Positions 37,952 through 46,555 of a stretch of DNA of 64,000 bases are shown piece after piece. Position 1 is the stretch's first letter; each line of letters opens with the position of its first letter. Source of the stretch: an uncultured Roseobacter sp. Lineage in GTDB: Bacteria > Pseudomonadota > Alphaproteobacteria > Rhodobacterales > Rhodobacteraceae. The stretch is taken from assembly GCF_947491795.1 (NCBI RefSeq), contig NZ_CANLKW010000001.1:1302001-1366000 (forward strand), written 5' to 3'. A program made the position numbers and the translations under genes. Under the pieces are notes generated by a model. The model saw nothing but the letters and a program-made list of their open reading frames with translations. It made no database searches and was not told where the DNA came from.

Positions 37952-38760
37952 GGGCCAGCGGTTTCCAGCAGACCACCGTTGCGGACCATAGCGATGCGCG
38001 TTGCAGCACCGGTCCTGTCGTCGGTCTCGATGTATACGCCCGAAAGGGTCGCGTCGCCATTGGCCGGTGTAAAGCGGTCTTTTGGCATGCCGGTGATAAA
38101 GCGGCGCAGTGGTTCGGTTTTCTCCATACCGATCACTGAATTGTAATCTCCGCACATGCCCGCATCGGTCAGATAACCAGTGCCCCCTGGCAGCACCATG
38201 GCGTCCGCAGTCGGTACATGGGTGTGGGTACCCGCCACCAGGCTCGCACGCCCGTCGCAGAAGTGCCCCATCGCCATTTTTTCTGACGTCGCCTCGCAGT
38301 GGAAATCGACAATCACCGCCTGTGCCATTCCGCCCCGCGGATGCGTTTTCAGCACCGGCTCCAGCGCAGAGAACGGATCGTCAAAGGGTCGTTTCATAAA
38401 CACCTGACCCAACGCCTGGGCGACCAGCACTTTTCGCCCGTTCTGTGTGGTGAACAGGCGTGACCCCTTGCCCGGAGCGGTTTTTGAGAAGTTCAGCGGA
38501 CGGATAACCCGCGGCTCCTGCTCGATGAACTGCAGCATGTCCTTCTGATCAAAGGCATGATCGCCCAGCGTCAGGCAATCAGCACCTGCGTCCAGCAGGG
38601 TTTTGGCGTGGCTGCCGGAAAGTCCCATGCCGGACGTGGCGTTTTCTGCGTTCACGACAATAAAGTCGAGCTTCCACTCTGACCGCAGGCGGGGCAGGTT
38701 TTCCGTCACTGCGCGTCGTCCCGCGCGGCCCATGACATCGCCGAGGAATAGAATTTTCAT
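37948..38760 (-). CDS. YmdB-family metallophosphoesterase
   Basis: A 270-residue calcineurin-like phosphoesterase of the TIGR00282/YmdB type (2',3'-cyclic nucleotide phosphodiesterase in Bacillus). Metal ligands are seen in KILFLGDVMGRAGRRAV, then VNAENATSGMGLS, GDHAFDQKD, DFHCEATSEKMAMG and GTHTHVPTADA. The start at ATG 38760 fits the strongly conserved first strand; the longer frame upstream is not supported. Translationally coupled to the EamA gene. Confidence 0.92.
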   Translation of the reverse strand: MKILFLGDVMGRAGRRAVTENLPRLRSEWKLDFIVVNAENATSGMGLSGSHAKTLLDAGADCLTLGDHAFDQKDMLQFIEQEPRVIRPLNFSKTAPGKGSRLFTTQNGRKVLVAQALGQVFMKRPFDDPFSALEPVLKTHPRGGMAQAVIVDFHCEATSEKMAMGHFCDGRASLVAGTHTHVPTADAMVLPGGTGYLTDAGMCGDYNSVIGMEKTEPLRRFITGMPKDRFTPANGDATLSGVYIETDDRTGAATRIAMVRNGGLLETAGP

Positions 38761-38882
38761 GACTGAGAGGCGTAGGGCGGGCGGCCAGGCAGGGCAAGTG
38801 CCCAGGTGAAAATAAATATATGCTGCACGTATCGCGCGAGGGACTGCTGTGTCAGGATGAGGCAAACTCCGGGGAGGATCCA

Positions 38883-39716
38883 ATGAGCTGGAAAGAGACA
38901 CAAGAGAACGGCGGCCTTGCCGTCATAACCGGCGGAGCCAGCGGCGTCGGGCTGGCCGCTGCACATCTGCTGGCTGACCGCGGCTTTGATCTGATGCTGG
39001 CTGATCTGGGTGAGGAGCAGCTTTCAGCTGCGGCATCAGCCCTGCGGTCGCGTGGTGCCCGTGTGCATACATCTGTCGTCGATGTGTCCGACACCGGTGC
39101 GATGGAAAACCTCGCCCGGCAGGCATTCGAGACAGGGCCCGTCGCCGTACTGATGAACAACGCAGGCATGGCCCGCCCCACGACAACACTGGACAGCGCA
39201 GACCAGTGGCGGCGTATCATTGACGTGAACTTCTACGGTGTCCTGAATGGCGTGCAGGCGTTCGTGCCCCGCATGATCGACGCAGACCGTCCCGCCGTCG
39301 TGATCAACACCGGCTCAAAACAGGGGATTACCACGCCCCCCGGCAACCCGGCATACAACGTCAGCAAAGCCGCTGTCCGTGTGCTGACAGAACAGCTGGC
39401 CCATGAATTGCGCGAAGCCGGTGCCCCGTTGCAGACGCATCTTTTCGTGCCCGGGTTCACCTATACCGGCATGATTGCCGCCTTTATGCCGGAAAAACCG
39501 GCAGCAGCCTGGACCAGCGAAGAATGCGTCGGGTATCTCTTTGAGCGGGTGTCAGCCGGGGATTTTTACATCCTGTGCCCCGATAACGACGTCTCCCGGG
39601 AAACTGATGCAAAGCGTGTGCTCTGGTCCGCCGGTGACATTGCGGAAAACCGTCCTCCTCTCTCGCGCTGGCATCCGGATTGGAAAGAAGCTTTCAGCGC
39701 GTGGGAAAAGGGCTGA
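38883..39716 (+). CDS. SDR family oxidoreductase
   Basis: A 277-residue short-chain dehydrogenase/reductase. The cofactor motif TGGASGVGLAAAHLL is near 20, NNAGMARP in the middle, and the catalytic tyrosine/lysine are in PAYNVSKAAVRV, with an upstream serine position in INTGSKQG. The likely cofactor is NAD(H) or NADP(H) with unknown substrate. The start was set at ATG 38883, after GGGGAGG; the extra 21 upstream codons are not convincing. It is convergent with the cyclo-ligase gene. Confidence 0.86.
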   Translation: MSWKETQENGGLAVITGGASGVGLAAAHLLADRGFDLMLADLGEEQLSAAASALRSRGARVHTSVVDVSDTGAMENLARQAFETGPVAVLMNNAGMARPTTTLDSADQWRRIIDVNFYGVLNGVQAFVPRMIDADRPAVVINTGSKQGITTPPGNPAYNVSKAAVRVLTEQLAHELREAGAPLQTHLFVPGFTYTGMIAAFMPEKPAAAWTSEECVGYLFERVSAGDFYILCPDNDVSRETDAKRVLWSAGDIAENRPPLSRWHPDWKEAFSAWEKG

Positions 39717-40280
39717 TCACCGCAGGTCGATGACCCGCTTTTCGGTCACGATCAGATCCAGCGGCTGGTCTGTGGGCTCCAGCGGCAGCGTATCGGCCTG
39801 CTGTGCTTCGTAGGCGAAACCGACAGCCAGCGTGGCGCGGCGGGATCGCAACAGTTCCAGTGTCCGGTCGTAGAACCCCCCGCCGTAGCCCAGCCGCCCG
39901 CCACTGGCGTCAAAGGCCACAAGAGGCACAATCACGATCTCCGGCTCGAAAAATACCGGGCGCACCGGAACACGCGCACCAAACGCCCGCGGCTCCAGTT
40001 CAGCGCCCGGCTCCCAGCGGGCAAATTTCAGAGGCAGGCCCGCTGCTGAAATAACCGGCACGCCGACCACACCATGCGCGCTGGCTTCTTCCATGGCAGG
40101 CAGCGGATCGATCTCTGTGCGGATCGGCATGTAACCCGAAACAGGCACACCACGATATCCTGCCAGAAACGCAGACAACAACCCCGCCCCTGCCCCCGTG
40201 TCAGCCGCATGTGCCGCCTTGCGGCGCGCAAACCCGGCTGTGCGCGCATCAGCTTTGATGGAGGCCAGCCCGGCGCTCAC
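39717..40280 (-). CDS. 5-formyltetrahydrofolate cyclo-ligase
   Basis: Converts 5-formyl-THF to 5,10-methenyl-THF with ATP. The 187-residue protein has the C-terminal signature DASGGRLGYGGGFYDRTLELLR, which holds the ATP/magnesium site, and FVYEAQQ-like VGFAYEAQQADTLPLEPTDQPLD. The N-terminus ASIKADARTAGFARRK matches the family. The ATG overlaps the mgtE stop by four bases, so it is likely read from the same mRNA. Confidence 0.92.
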   Translation of the reverse strand: MSAGLASIKADARTAGFARRKAAHAADTGAGAGLLSAFLAGYRGVPVSGYMPIRTEIDPLPAMEEASAHGVVGVPVISAAGLPLKFARWEPGAELEPRAFGARVPVRPVFFEPEIVIVPLVAFDASGGRLGYGGGFYDRTLELLRSRRATLAVGFAYEAQQADTLPLEPTDQPLDLIVTEKRVIDLR

Positions 40281-41668
40281 AGCAAAACAAGCACCGCAAG
40301 GCCCAGAAAGGCGAAAAAGCCCACCACATCTGTAACCGTTGTGACAAAGGCACCGGAGGCAAGCGCCGGGTCGACACCCACACGCTCCAGGATCACGGGG
40401 ATGACGGTGCCCGCCAGGCCCGCAACCACCAGATTGATCACCATTGCCGCGGCCAGCACATAGCCCAGTGCGGGAGATCCGAACCAGATGAACCCGACAA
40501 AACCCATGACCACCGCGAAAATCGTGCCATTTACCAGACCAACAAGGACTTCGCGGCGGATAACCCGCCAGACGTTTGCACCGGTCAGATCCTTGGTGGC
40601 AATTGCGCGCACCGCCACCGTCAGTGACTGTGTGCCTGCGTTGCCTCCCATTGACGCAACAATGGGCATCAGCACGGCCAGTGCCACAATCTGCGCCAGC
40701 GCCACTTCAAACTGCGCAATGACCAGCGACGCAGCAATTGCCGTAACGAGGTTCACAGCCAGCCAGGGCAGTCTTTGTTTTGTTGTCTCGATCACCCGGT
40801 CGGACAGAGAGCTTTCCCCCACACCGGCCAGCCGCAGAATGTCTTCTTCGTGCTCTTCGTCCAGCACGGCCATGGCGTCGTCGATCGTGATGATCCCGAT
40901 AAGCCTCTCCTCGTCATCGACAACGGGGGCTGAAATCAGGTGGTACTGATTGAACGCATAGGCCACATCGGATTCGTCCTGCATCGCCGGAATGACCTGG
41001 AAAGTCTCCTCGCGCAGATCCATCAGTCTTGTTTCACGTTTCGAGCGCATGATCTTGCCCAGCGTCACATTCGCAACCGGGTGCAGGCGTGGATCGACGA
41101 TAACCAGATGATAAAACTGGTCCGGCAGATCATCCTCGGGTGTGGCGCGCAGATAGTCGATGGCATCGCCAACGGTCCAGTGCTCCGGCGCCATGACAAC
41201 CTCGCGCTGCATCAGACGTCCGGCAGAGTATTCGGGGTAACTCAGCGCCTGCTCGACAGCCGCCCGGTCTGCATCCTCCAGCGCGTCCAGAATGGCTTCC
41301 TGCTGGTCGTCCTCCAGGTCCTCGACCAGATCGACCACATCGTCGCTGTCCATGTCGCGTACGGCCTGGTTCAGCACCTGAGGTGTCAGAACCGCGATCA
41401 CTTCCTCGCGCAGGCCCTCGTCCAGTTCGGAGAGGATTTCGCCGTCGAACTCCCGGTCATAAAGGCGGATCAGCCGTGTCCGGTCAAAGGCGTTGATCTG
41501 TTCGAGAAGGTCCGCGATGTCCGCCGCGTGCAACGGCTCCATCAGCTCGGTCAACTTGACCTTGTCCTCGATATCGACGGCATAGAGGATCGCTGCAATT
41601 GCTTTTGGCCCCAGCAGATAGGCGTCTTCTTCCACCTCTGGCTCAATCTGATCCGTCTGATCCGACAT
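40277..41668 (-). CDS. mgtE: Magnesium transporter MgtE
   Basis: A 463-residue magnesium channel/transporter. The cytosolic N-domain of ~130 residues is built of short helical repeats (LHAADIADLLEQI, then LVEDLEDDQQEAILDAL). Two CBS domains follow (~140-270), then five transmembrane helices. The pore region includes MPIVASMGGNAGTQSLTVAVR, the conserved MxGNAGxQ motif. Magnesium gates the N/CBS domains in characterised homologues. It is divergent from guaD and precedes the cyclo-ligase gene on its strand. Confidence 0.95.
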   Translation of the reverse strand: MSDQTDQIEPEVEEDAYLLGPKAIAAILYAVDIEDKVKLTELMEPLHAADIADLLEQINAFDRTRLIRLYDREFDGEILSELDEGLREEVIAVLTPQVLNQAVRDMDSDDVVDLVEDLEDDQQEAILDALEDADRAAVEQALSYPEYSAGRLMQREVVMAPEHWTVGDAIDYLRATPEDDLPDQFYHLVIVDPRLHPVANVTLGKIMRSKRETRLMDLREETFQVIPAMQDESDVAYAFNQYHLISAPVVDDEERLIGIITIDDAMAVLDEEHEEDILRLAGVGESSLSDRVIETTKQRLPWLAVNLVTAIAASLVIAQFEVALAQIVALAVLMPIVASMGGNAGTQSLTVAVRAIATKDLTGANVWRVIRREVLVGLVNGTIFAVVMGFVGFIWFGSPALGYVLAAAMVINLVVAGLAGTVIPVILERVGVDPALASGAFVTTVTDVVGFFAFLGLAVLVLL

Positions 41669-41775
41669 AGGTGCGCCTCCATTCTCTGTGCCGGACCATA
41701 AGCGCGCCGCCAGAGGGATACAATGGCCGCGCGCGCCCCGTTGTGGGGCTGGACAGATGTGCCTAATATCGCGGC

Positions 41776-43071
41776 ATGAATACAGATATTCTTCTGACCG
41801 GTGCCACGTTTGAGGCCTCCGGCAATCCCATGACGTCTCACTGGCAGGATGTGGTTCGGATCAACACCGACGGAGCCCTGTTAATCCGGGACGGCCGGAT
41901 TGTGGCCCTGGGCGATGCCCCTGTTTTGAAGCGGTCATACCCGCAGGCCAAGGTTACAGATTACAGTGGCAAGCTGATCTGCCCGGGGTTTGTGGACGCC
42001 CATGCCCACTATCCTCAGACCGCGATGATTGCGAGCTGGGGCAAGCAGCTGATTGACTGGCTCAACAGCTACACGTTTCCCGAAGAGATGCGTTTCGGCG
42101 ATCCATCCTTTGCCAAAGAGACAGCAGAGAGTTACCTGGATCTGGTCTGTGCGCATGGCACGACGACTGTCTGTTCCTACACCACAATTCATCCCTGCAG
42201 TACCGACGCGTTTTTCGCTGCGGCTCAGAGCCGCCGGATGGCTGTGGTCGCAGGCAAAACATGTATGGACCGCAACGCACCCGACGGGCTTTGTGACACA
42301 GCCCTGTCCGCATATGACGACAGCAAAGCCCTGCTCGAACGCTGGCACGGGCGTGACAGGCTGCGTTATGCGATCACGCCACGGTTTTCGCCGACCTCAA
42401 CACCGGAACAGCTGAGCGCGCTCGGTGCGCTCTGGGCAGAATACCCCGACTGCCTGATGCAGACCCACCTGTCCGAACAGCTGCCCGAGATCAGATGGGT
42501 TGCGGATCTTTTCCCGGATGCCCGCGATTATCTGGATACCTATGAGGCGCATGGCCTGCTGGGCGCACGCGCCGTTTTCGGTCACGCCATCCACCTGACC
42601 GGCCGCGAACGCGACCGCATTGCCGAAACCGGCGCGGCCCTCGTGCACTGCCCGACGTCGAACACCTTCATCGGGTCGGGCCTGATGGACGTCGCCGGAC
42701 TGGCAGCGCGCTCCATTTCGCTGGGTCTGGCCACTGATACGGGCGGCGGGTCATCCTTTTCAATGCTGCGCACAATGGCTGCAGCCTATGAAATTGCCCA
42801 GCTCCGCGGTACTGCATTGCACGCAAGCCAGTTGCTGTGGCTGGCAACAGCCGGATCAGCTGCCAGTCTTCATCTGGGCCATGAAATCGGTTTGCTGCAA
42901 CCGGGCCTCGTCGCAGACCTCACCATTCTGGACCTCAGCTCGACACCTGCTATCGCCCAGCGGAGCGCGCGCGCGAATGATATATGGGAAGCGGTATTTC
43001 CGACGATCATGATGGGCGATGACAGGGCAGTCGCGGATGTATGGATTGCGGGGCAACCGGTGCGCACGTAA
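41776..43071 (+). CDS. guaD: Guanine deaminase
   Basis: Hydrolyses guanine to xanthine and ammonia. The 431-residue amidohydrolase has the metal motif GFVDAHAHYPQTAMI near 75-90, LMQTHLSEQLPEI and FGHAIHLT in the middle, and LATDTGGGSSFSML near the C-terminal third. All expected zinc ligands of the subtype III site appear. The segment ASWGKQLIDWLNSYTFPEE is typical of guanine deaminases. It lies next to the 8-oxoguanine deaminase operon, so this locus probably serves purine salvage or catabolism. Confidence 0.93.
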   Translation: MNTDILLTGATFEASGNPMTSHWQDVVRINTDGALLIRDGRIVALGDAPVLKRSYPQAKVTDYSGKLICPGFVDAHAHYPQTAMIASWGKQLIDWLNSYTFPEEMRFGDPSFAKETAESYLDLVCAHGTTTVCSYTTIHPCSTDAFFAAAQSRRMAVVAGKTCMDRNAPDGLCDTALSAYDDSKALLERWHGRDRLRYAITPRFSPTSTPEQLSALGALWAEYPDCLMQTHLSEQLPEIRWVADLFPDARDYLDTYEAHGLLGARAVFGHAIHLTGRERDRIAETGAALVHCPTSNTFIGSGLMDVAGLAARSISLGLATDTGGGSSFSMLRTMAAAYEIAQLRGTALHASQLLWLATAGSAASLHLGHEIGLLQPGLVADLTILDLSSTPAIAQRSARANDIWEAVFPTIMMGDDRAVADVWIAGQPVRT

Positions 43072-43079
43072 CGGCCCCA

Positions 43080-43505
43080 TCAGCATCCCGGACGGGCAAG
43101 CACCATGACCCAGATGAGATCAGGCCCCTGAACCAACGCAAACTCTGACACCTCGCGGGACAACATGTTCCGGCGGTGCCCGTCTGATCCGGCCCAGGCA
43201 CGCATGACCTCGTCCAGATCCGCCTGCCCTTTGGCGATGTTCTCAGCTACGATGCACCAGCCATAGCCGGTGCGCGAAACCCGGGCGGCAACATCGGAGC
43301 CGTCGCTGCCGGTATGTTCAAAAAAGCCGCCCTGCGCCATGTCGGTTGCATGCGCTTCTGCCGCGCTTTCCAATTGCACTGAGAAGCGCACAGCATCCAG
43401 CCCGGCATCTGCCCGAAGGCTGTTCAGTGCCTGCGCTGCGACCGTATTCGCGGATGCCGAAGCCGGAGTGCCCAAAATAGCGACAACTGCCAGCACATAT
43501 CTCAC
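43080..43505 (-). CDS. Secreted CAP-domain (SCP/PR1-like) protein
   Basis: A 141-residue protein with a signal peptide (MRYVLAVVAILGTPASA). A compact CAP domain follows: SVQLESAAEAHATDMAQGGFFEHTG holds the conserved histidine of motif HxxD/E type, and IVAENIAKGQADLDEVMRAWAGSDGHRRNML holds the second glutamate-histidine pair. CAP proteins bind lipids or metals; bacterial roles are poorly known. The start overlaps the stop of the 8-oxoguanine deaminase gene by four bases. Confidence 0.87.
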   Translation of the reverse strand: MRYVLAVVAILGTPASASANTVAAQALNSLRADAGLDAVRFSVQLESAAEAHATDMAQGGFFEHTGSDGSDVAARVSRTGYGWCIVAENIAKGQADLDEVMRAWAGSDGHRRNMLSREVSEFALVQGPDLIWVMVLARPGC

Positions 43506-44842
43506 AGACTGTCCCGCAGATCACGTGCCATCTGGTTTTGGCGCGCAATCAGGCGAGGCATGTCAACGGTCTGCACTGTACCGTCACGTACGACAGCGCG
43601 CCCCTCAACGATCAGATCACGAACGGTTACCGGGCCTGCAAGCAACAGCGCTGCCGGGTCCCAACTGCCGGCGCTTTCAATGCCCGATACGTCCCAGATC
43701 GCAATGTCCGCCCTTGCGCCCGGCGAAACATGTCCGCATTCCGGGCGTCCAAGCACCTGTGCGCCGCCGCGGGTCGCTATCTCCAGCGCTTCGCGCGCGC
43801 TCATGGCGTCTGCGCCGCGGGCGACACGTTGCAACAGCATTGCCTGACGGGCCTCTGACACCAGGTTTCCCGCGTCGTTGCTGGCGGATCCATCCACACC
43901 AAGTCCGACCGGCACACCCGCATCGCGCATGGCACGTACCGGCGCGATACCACTGCCAAGCCGGCAGTTGGAACAGGGGCAATGGGCAACGCCGGTGCCG
44001 GTGCGGGCAAACAGATCAATTTCACTGGCGTCCAGTTTCACACAGTGCGCGTGCCAGACGTCCGGACCGACCCATCCCAGATCTTCGGCATACTGTCCCG
44101 GACGGCATCCGAATTTTTCCAGCGAATAGGCGATATCCTCATCGTTTTCGGCAAGGTGTGTATGCATCATCACCCCTTTGTCCCGAGCCAGCACGGCTGT
44201 TTCACGCATCAGATCGCGGCTGACGGAAAACGGGGAACATGGCGCCACACCGACGCGGCACATAGAACCCGGGGCCGCATCGTGAAAGGCATCGATCACC
44301 CGGATGCAGTCTTCGAGGATGTCCGCTTCCTGTTCCACCAGACTGTCGGGCGGCAGACCACCGTCAGAGACGCCGATACTCATGGAGCCACGTGTGGGCT
44401 GAAAACGCAGGCCGATCTCTGCCGCGGCATGGATCGTATCCTCCAGCCGCGCGCCATTGGGATAGAGATAAAGATGGTCACTGCTCAGCGTACAGCCGGA
44501 CAGGGCAAGCTCTGCCAGACCCACCTGCGCCGATGTGTGGAAATGATCCGGGTTGAACCGTGACCAGATCGGATAAAGCGTCTGAAGCCAGCCGAAAAGC
44601 AGCGCATCCTGGCCGCCCGGCACAGCACGGGTCAGGCTCTGGTACAGATGATGGTGCGTGTTGACCAGGCCGGGCGTCACAATGGAGCCAGATGCCTCCA
44701 ACACCGGCGCGTCCGCGGTCAGACCCTTGCCAACCTCAGCAATCACGCCATCGCTGATCAGCACATCCGCTCCGGCGATTTCACGGCGTACGTCGTCCAT
44801 TGTCAGCAGATGGTCTGCGCCCCGTATCAGCAGACTGCTCAT
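43502..44842 (-). CDS. 8-oxoguanine deaminase
   Basis: Deaminates 8-oxoguanine to urate, removing the oxidised base from the pool. The 446-residue amidohydrolase has PGLVNTHHHLYQSLTRAVPG near 55, then SSDHLYLYPNG, VAPCSPFSVSRDLMRE, MMHTHLAENDEDIAYS and GLGVDGSASNDAGNL, which match this cog0402 subgroup (as distinct from TrzN/AtzB enzymes). It lies in a run hisN-this gene-CAP with ATGA overlaps at both ends. Guanine deaminase lies just beyond, strengthening a purine-processing context. Confidence 0.88.
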   Translation of the reverse strand: MSSLLIRGADHLLTMDDVRREIAGADVLISDGVIAEVGKGLTADAPVLEASGSIVTPGLVNTHHHLYQSLTRAVPGGQDALLFGWLQTLYPIWSRFNPDHFHTSAQVGLAELALSGCTLSSDHLYLYPNGARLEDTIHAAAEIGLRFQPTRGSMSIGVSDGGLPPDSLVEQEADILEDCIRVIDAFHDAAPGSMCRVGVAPCSPFSVSRDLMRETAVLARDKGVMMHTHLAENDEDIAYSLEKFGCRPGQYAEDLGWVGPDVWHAHCVKLDASEIDLFARTGTGVAHCPCSNCRLGSGIAPVRAMRDAGVPVGLGVDGSASNDAGNLVSEARQAMLLQRVARGADAMSAREALEIATRGGAQVLGRPECGHVSPGARADIAIWDVSGIESAGSWDPAALLLAGPVTVRDLIVEGRAVVRDGTVQTVDMPRLIARQNQMARDLRDSL

Positions 44843-45654
44843 GCGGGCACGTTCCTGAGTATACGCAACGCTTCGGCGTGAATATGCGGGTTGCCCGCCG
44901 CCAACGCGCGTCCACCCGCATGTGCAGGTCCGCCCTGCCAGTTGGTTACAATTCCGCCTGCTGCTTCGATCAGAGCAATCGGTGCCTGGATATCATAGGG
45001 CTGCAGCGCCGCCTCTATCACCAGATCAGCCTGCCCGGCGGCGACGAGAGCATATCCATAGCAGTCCATACCGTAACGCGTCAGTTTCGCCTGACCTGCG
45101 ACGGCGTGAAAGCCCGCCTGCTCATCGGCGTTACCCACCTCGGGAAAGGTGGTCAGTACCGTTGCATCTGCCAGACGCTCCGTCCGGCGTGTCGACAATT
45201 GCCGCAGCCCAAGCGGGCCGTCGCACCAGGCGCTTCCGCCAAAGCCGCAGAAACGCTCGCCAATGTATGGCTGATCAATCATGCCAAAAAATGGCCCCTG
45301 ACCATCCGAGACTGCAATCAGAACGCCCCATGTGGGAGTGCCCGTTACAAATCCCCGGGTACCGTCAATGGGGTCAAGCACCCACGTCAGTCCGCTGATG
45401 CCGGGTTTTGCGCCATATTCCTCTCCCAGCACAGCGTCGTCCGGGCGCAGATCGTCAAGTATGCCGCGCATCGCGCGCTCTGCCGCGCGGTCAGCTTCGG
45501 TAACGGGATCATATCCGTCGTCCAGCTTGTTATCTGTTGCGAGATTATTGCTGCGGAAAAATGGAAGAATGGCCGAACGCGCCGCGTCGGCCATTTTACT
45601 GGCTGTGGTATTCAGTTTCTCCAGATCACAGCTGGAACGGCTTTGTTCTGTCAT
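44839..45654 (-). CDS. hisN: Inositol-monophosphatase-family phosphatase, probable histidinol-phosphatase
   Basis: A 271-residue IMPase-family enzyme. Metal-binding motifs are DPVTEADRAAE, VLGEEYGAK (second glutamate) and the WVLDPIDGTRGFVTG signature; the C-terminal motif is AALQPYDIQAPIALIEAAGG. Features such as RGFVTGTPTWG fit the HisN subgroup over IMP phosphatase, but substrate preference remains inferred. The start was set at MTEQSRSS; twelve upstream codons are open. It begins the overlapping three-gene operon. Confidence 0.8.
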   Translation of the reverse strand: MTEQSRSSCDLEKLNTTASKMADAARSAILPFFRSNNLATDNKLDDGYDPVTEADRAAERAMRGILDDLRPDDAVLGEEYGAKPGISGLTWVLDPIDGTRGFVTGTPTWGVLIAVSDGQGPFFGMIDQPYIGERFCGFGGSAWCDGPLGLRQLSTRRTERLADATVLTTFPEVGNADEQAGFHAVAGQAKLTRYGMDCYGYALVAAGQADLVIEAALQPYDIQAPIALIEAAGGIVTNWQGGPAHAGGRALAAGNPHIHAEALRILRNVPA

Positions 45655-45715
45655 AGCGACAGAACTGCCACCTGTGCCCTGCCCGCGCAAGGCCTCTGGA
45701 AAGGTGCTTCCAGTG

Positions 45716-46087
45716 TCAGGCTACGTCGCTCAGAACCCGCGCGAGTTCGAAAAGACGCCGGCGCTGGTTTTCCGGGATCGCATAATAGGACCGCACAAGG
45801 TCCATTGCCTCTTTGTCGCCCATCATATCAGCAGGGATCGCATCGGCTTCGGCCGCTTCGCCACCGTCCGATTTCAGACCTTCAAAGAAGAACGCGACAT
45901 CAACCTCGAGCGCGTCTGCTATGTCCCAGAGGCGGGACGCACTGACGCGATTCGCACCAGTTTCATATTTCTGAATCTGCTGGAATTTTATTCCTACACA
46001 TTCCGCGAGTTTCTGCTGGGTCATTCCGACGAGCCAGCGTCTCTGACGAATACGCTTCCCGACATGGACATCCACTACGTGCGCCAT
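45716..46087 (-). CDS. XRE-family helix-turn-helix regulator
   Basis: A 123-residue DNA-binding protein. The HTH lies at about 18-45 (TQQKLAECVGIKFQQIQKYETG) and a further helix bundle includes SASRLWDIADALEVDVAFFF. A C-terminal ~45-residue tail ends in ENQRRRLFELARVLSD. Similar small XRE proteins with this helix and C-terminal linker are common in alphaproteobacteria. Its target is unknown; an inverted ATGACA/TGTCAT pair in the spacer upstream (46215-46235) is one candidate site. Confidence 0.85.
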   Translation of the reverse strand: MAHVVDVHVGKRIRQRRWLVGMTQQKLAECVGIKFQQIQKYETGANRVSASRLWDIADALEVDVAFFFEGLKSDGGEAAEADAIPADMMGDKEAMDLVRSYYAIPENQRRRLFELARVLSDVA

Positions 46088-46555
46088 TTGTTTTTCCTTA
46101 ATTTAGCCCGGATACCACCGGGCGCGAGACGGAGCCTGCGAAACCGATTTCAGCGACCGCCACTAACTTGTTACACCCAAATTAAAGTGGATATTGAACC
46201 GCAGATCAATAAAAATGACATAACAGCTTTGTCATGACTTGCGGACGTCCGCGCCGGCAGCTTCGACAATTCCTAATATTTATGAACCCGAGCGTCTCAA
46301 AATCCGAGCGATTCTGCTCCAAAATCATGCAATTATTCAGAATTTCCTTTTTTCACAGCACACTTATGAGTTGTACCCCGGACTCAGCGCTGCCTTGGGA
46401 ACCCTTAACGTTGTGTGCGGAATTTAGGGGGTGCATCTGCAAAATTGCACAAAAAAGCGTCGCCACGGACTGCGCGGATTTCCGCAGATTTAAAGGTTAC
46501 GCAACGTAAATTGATGGAAGTGAACAACATTTCCGAATCTCAGTGACCTGCTGAA
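46088..46555. other. 468-bp AT-rich intergenic region with several palindromes
   Basis: No gene is supported here; the short plus-strand frames lack a ribosome site and good codon use. It contains ATGACA-9-TGTCAT (46215-46235), the perfect palindrome GCGGACGTCCGC (46241-46252), and TGCAAAATTGCA near 46438-46449. It probably holds the XRE gene's promoter. A small RNA gene cannot be excluded. Confidence 0.45.

Noticed and set aside
46438..46449. TGCAAAATTGCA as a further PccR site
   Set aside because: Its half-sites lack the full TTTGCAAA core and no propionate gene is near; kept only as a palindrome in the gap.
46234..46509. Plus-strand 91-residue frame in the AT-rich gap
   Set aside because: No ribosome site, cysteine-rich random-looking composition, and it crosses the palindromes.
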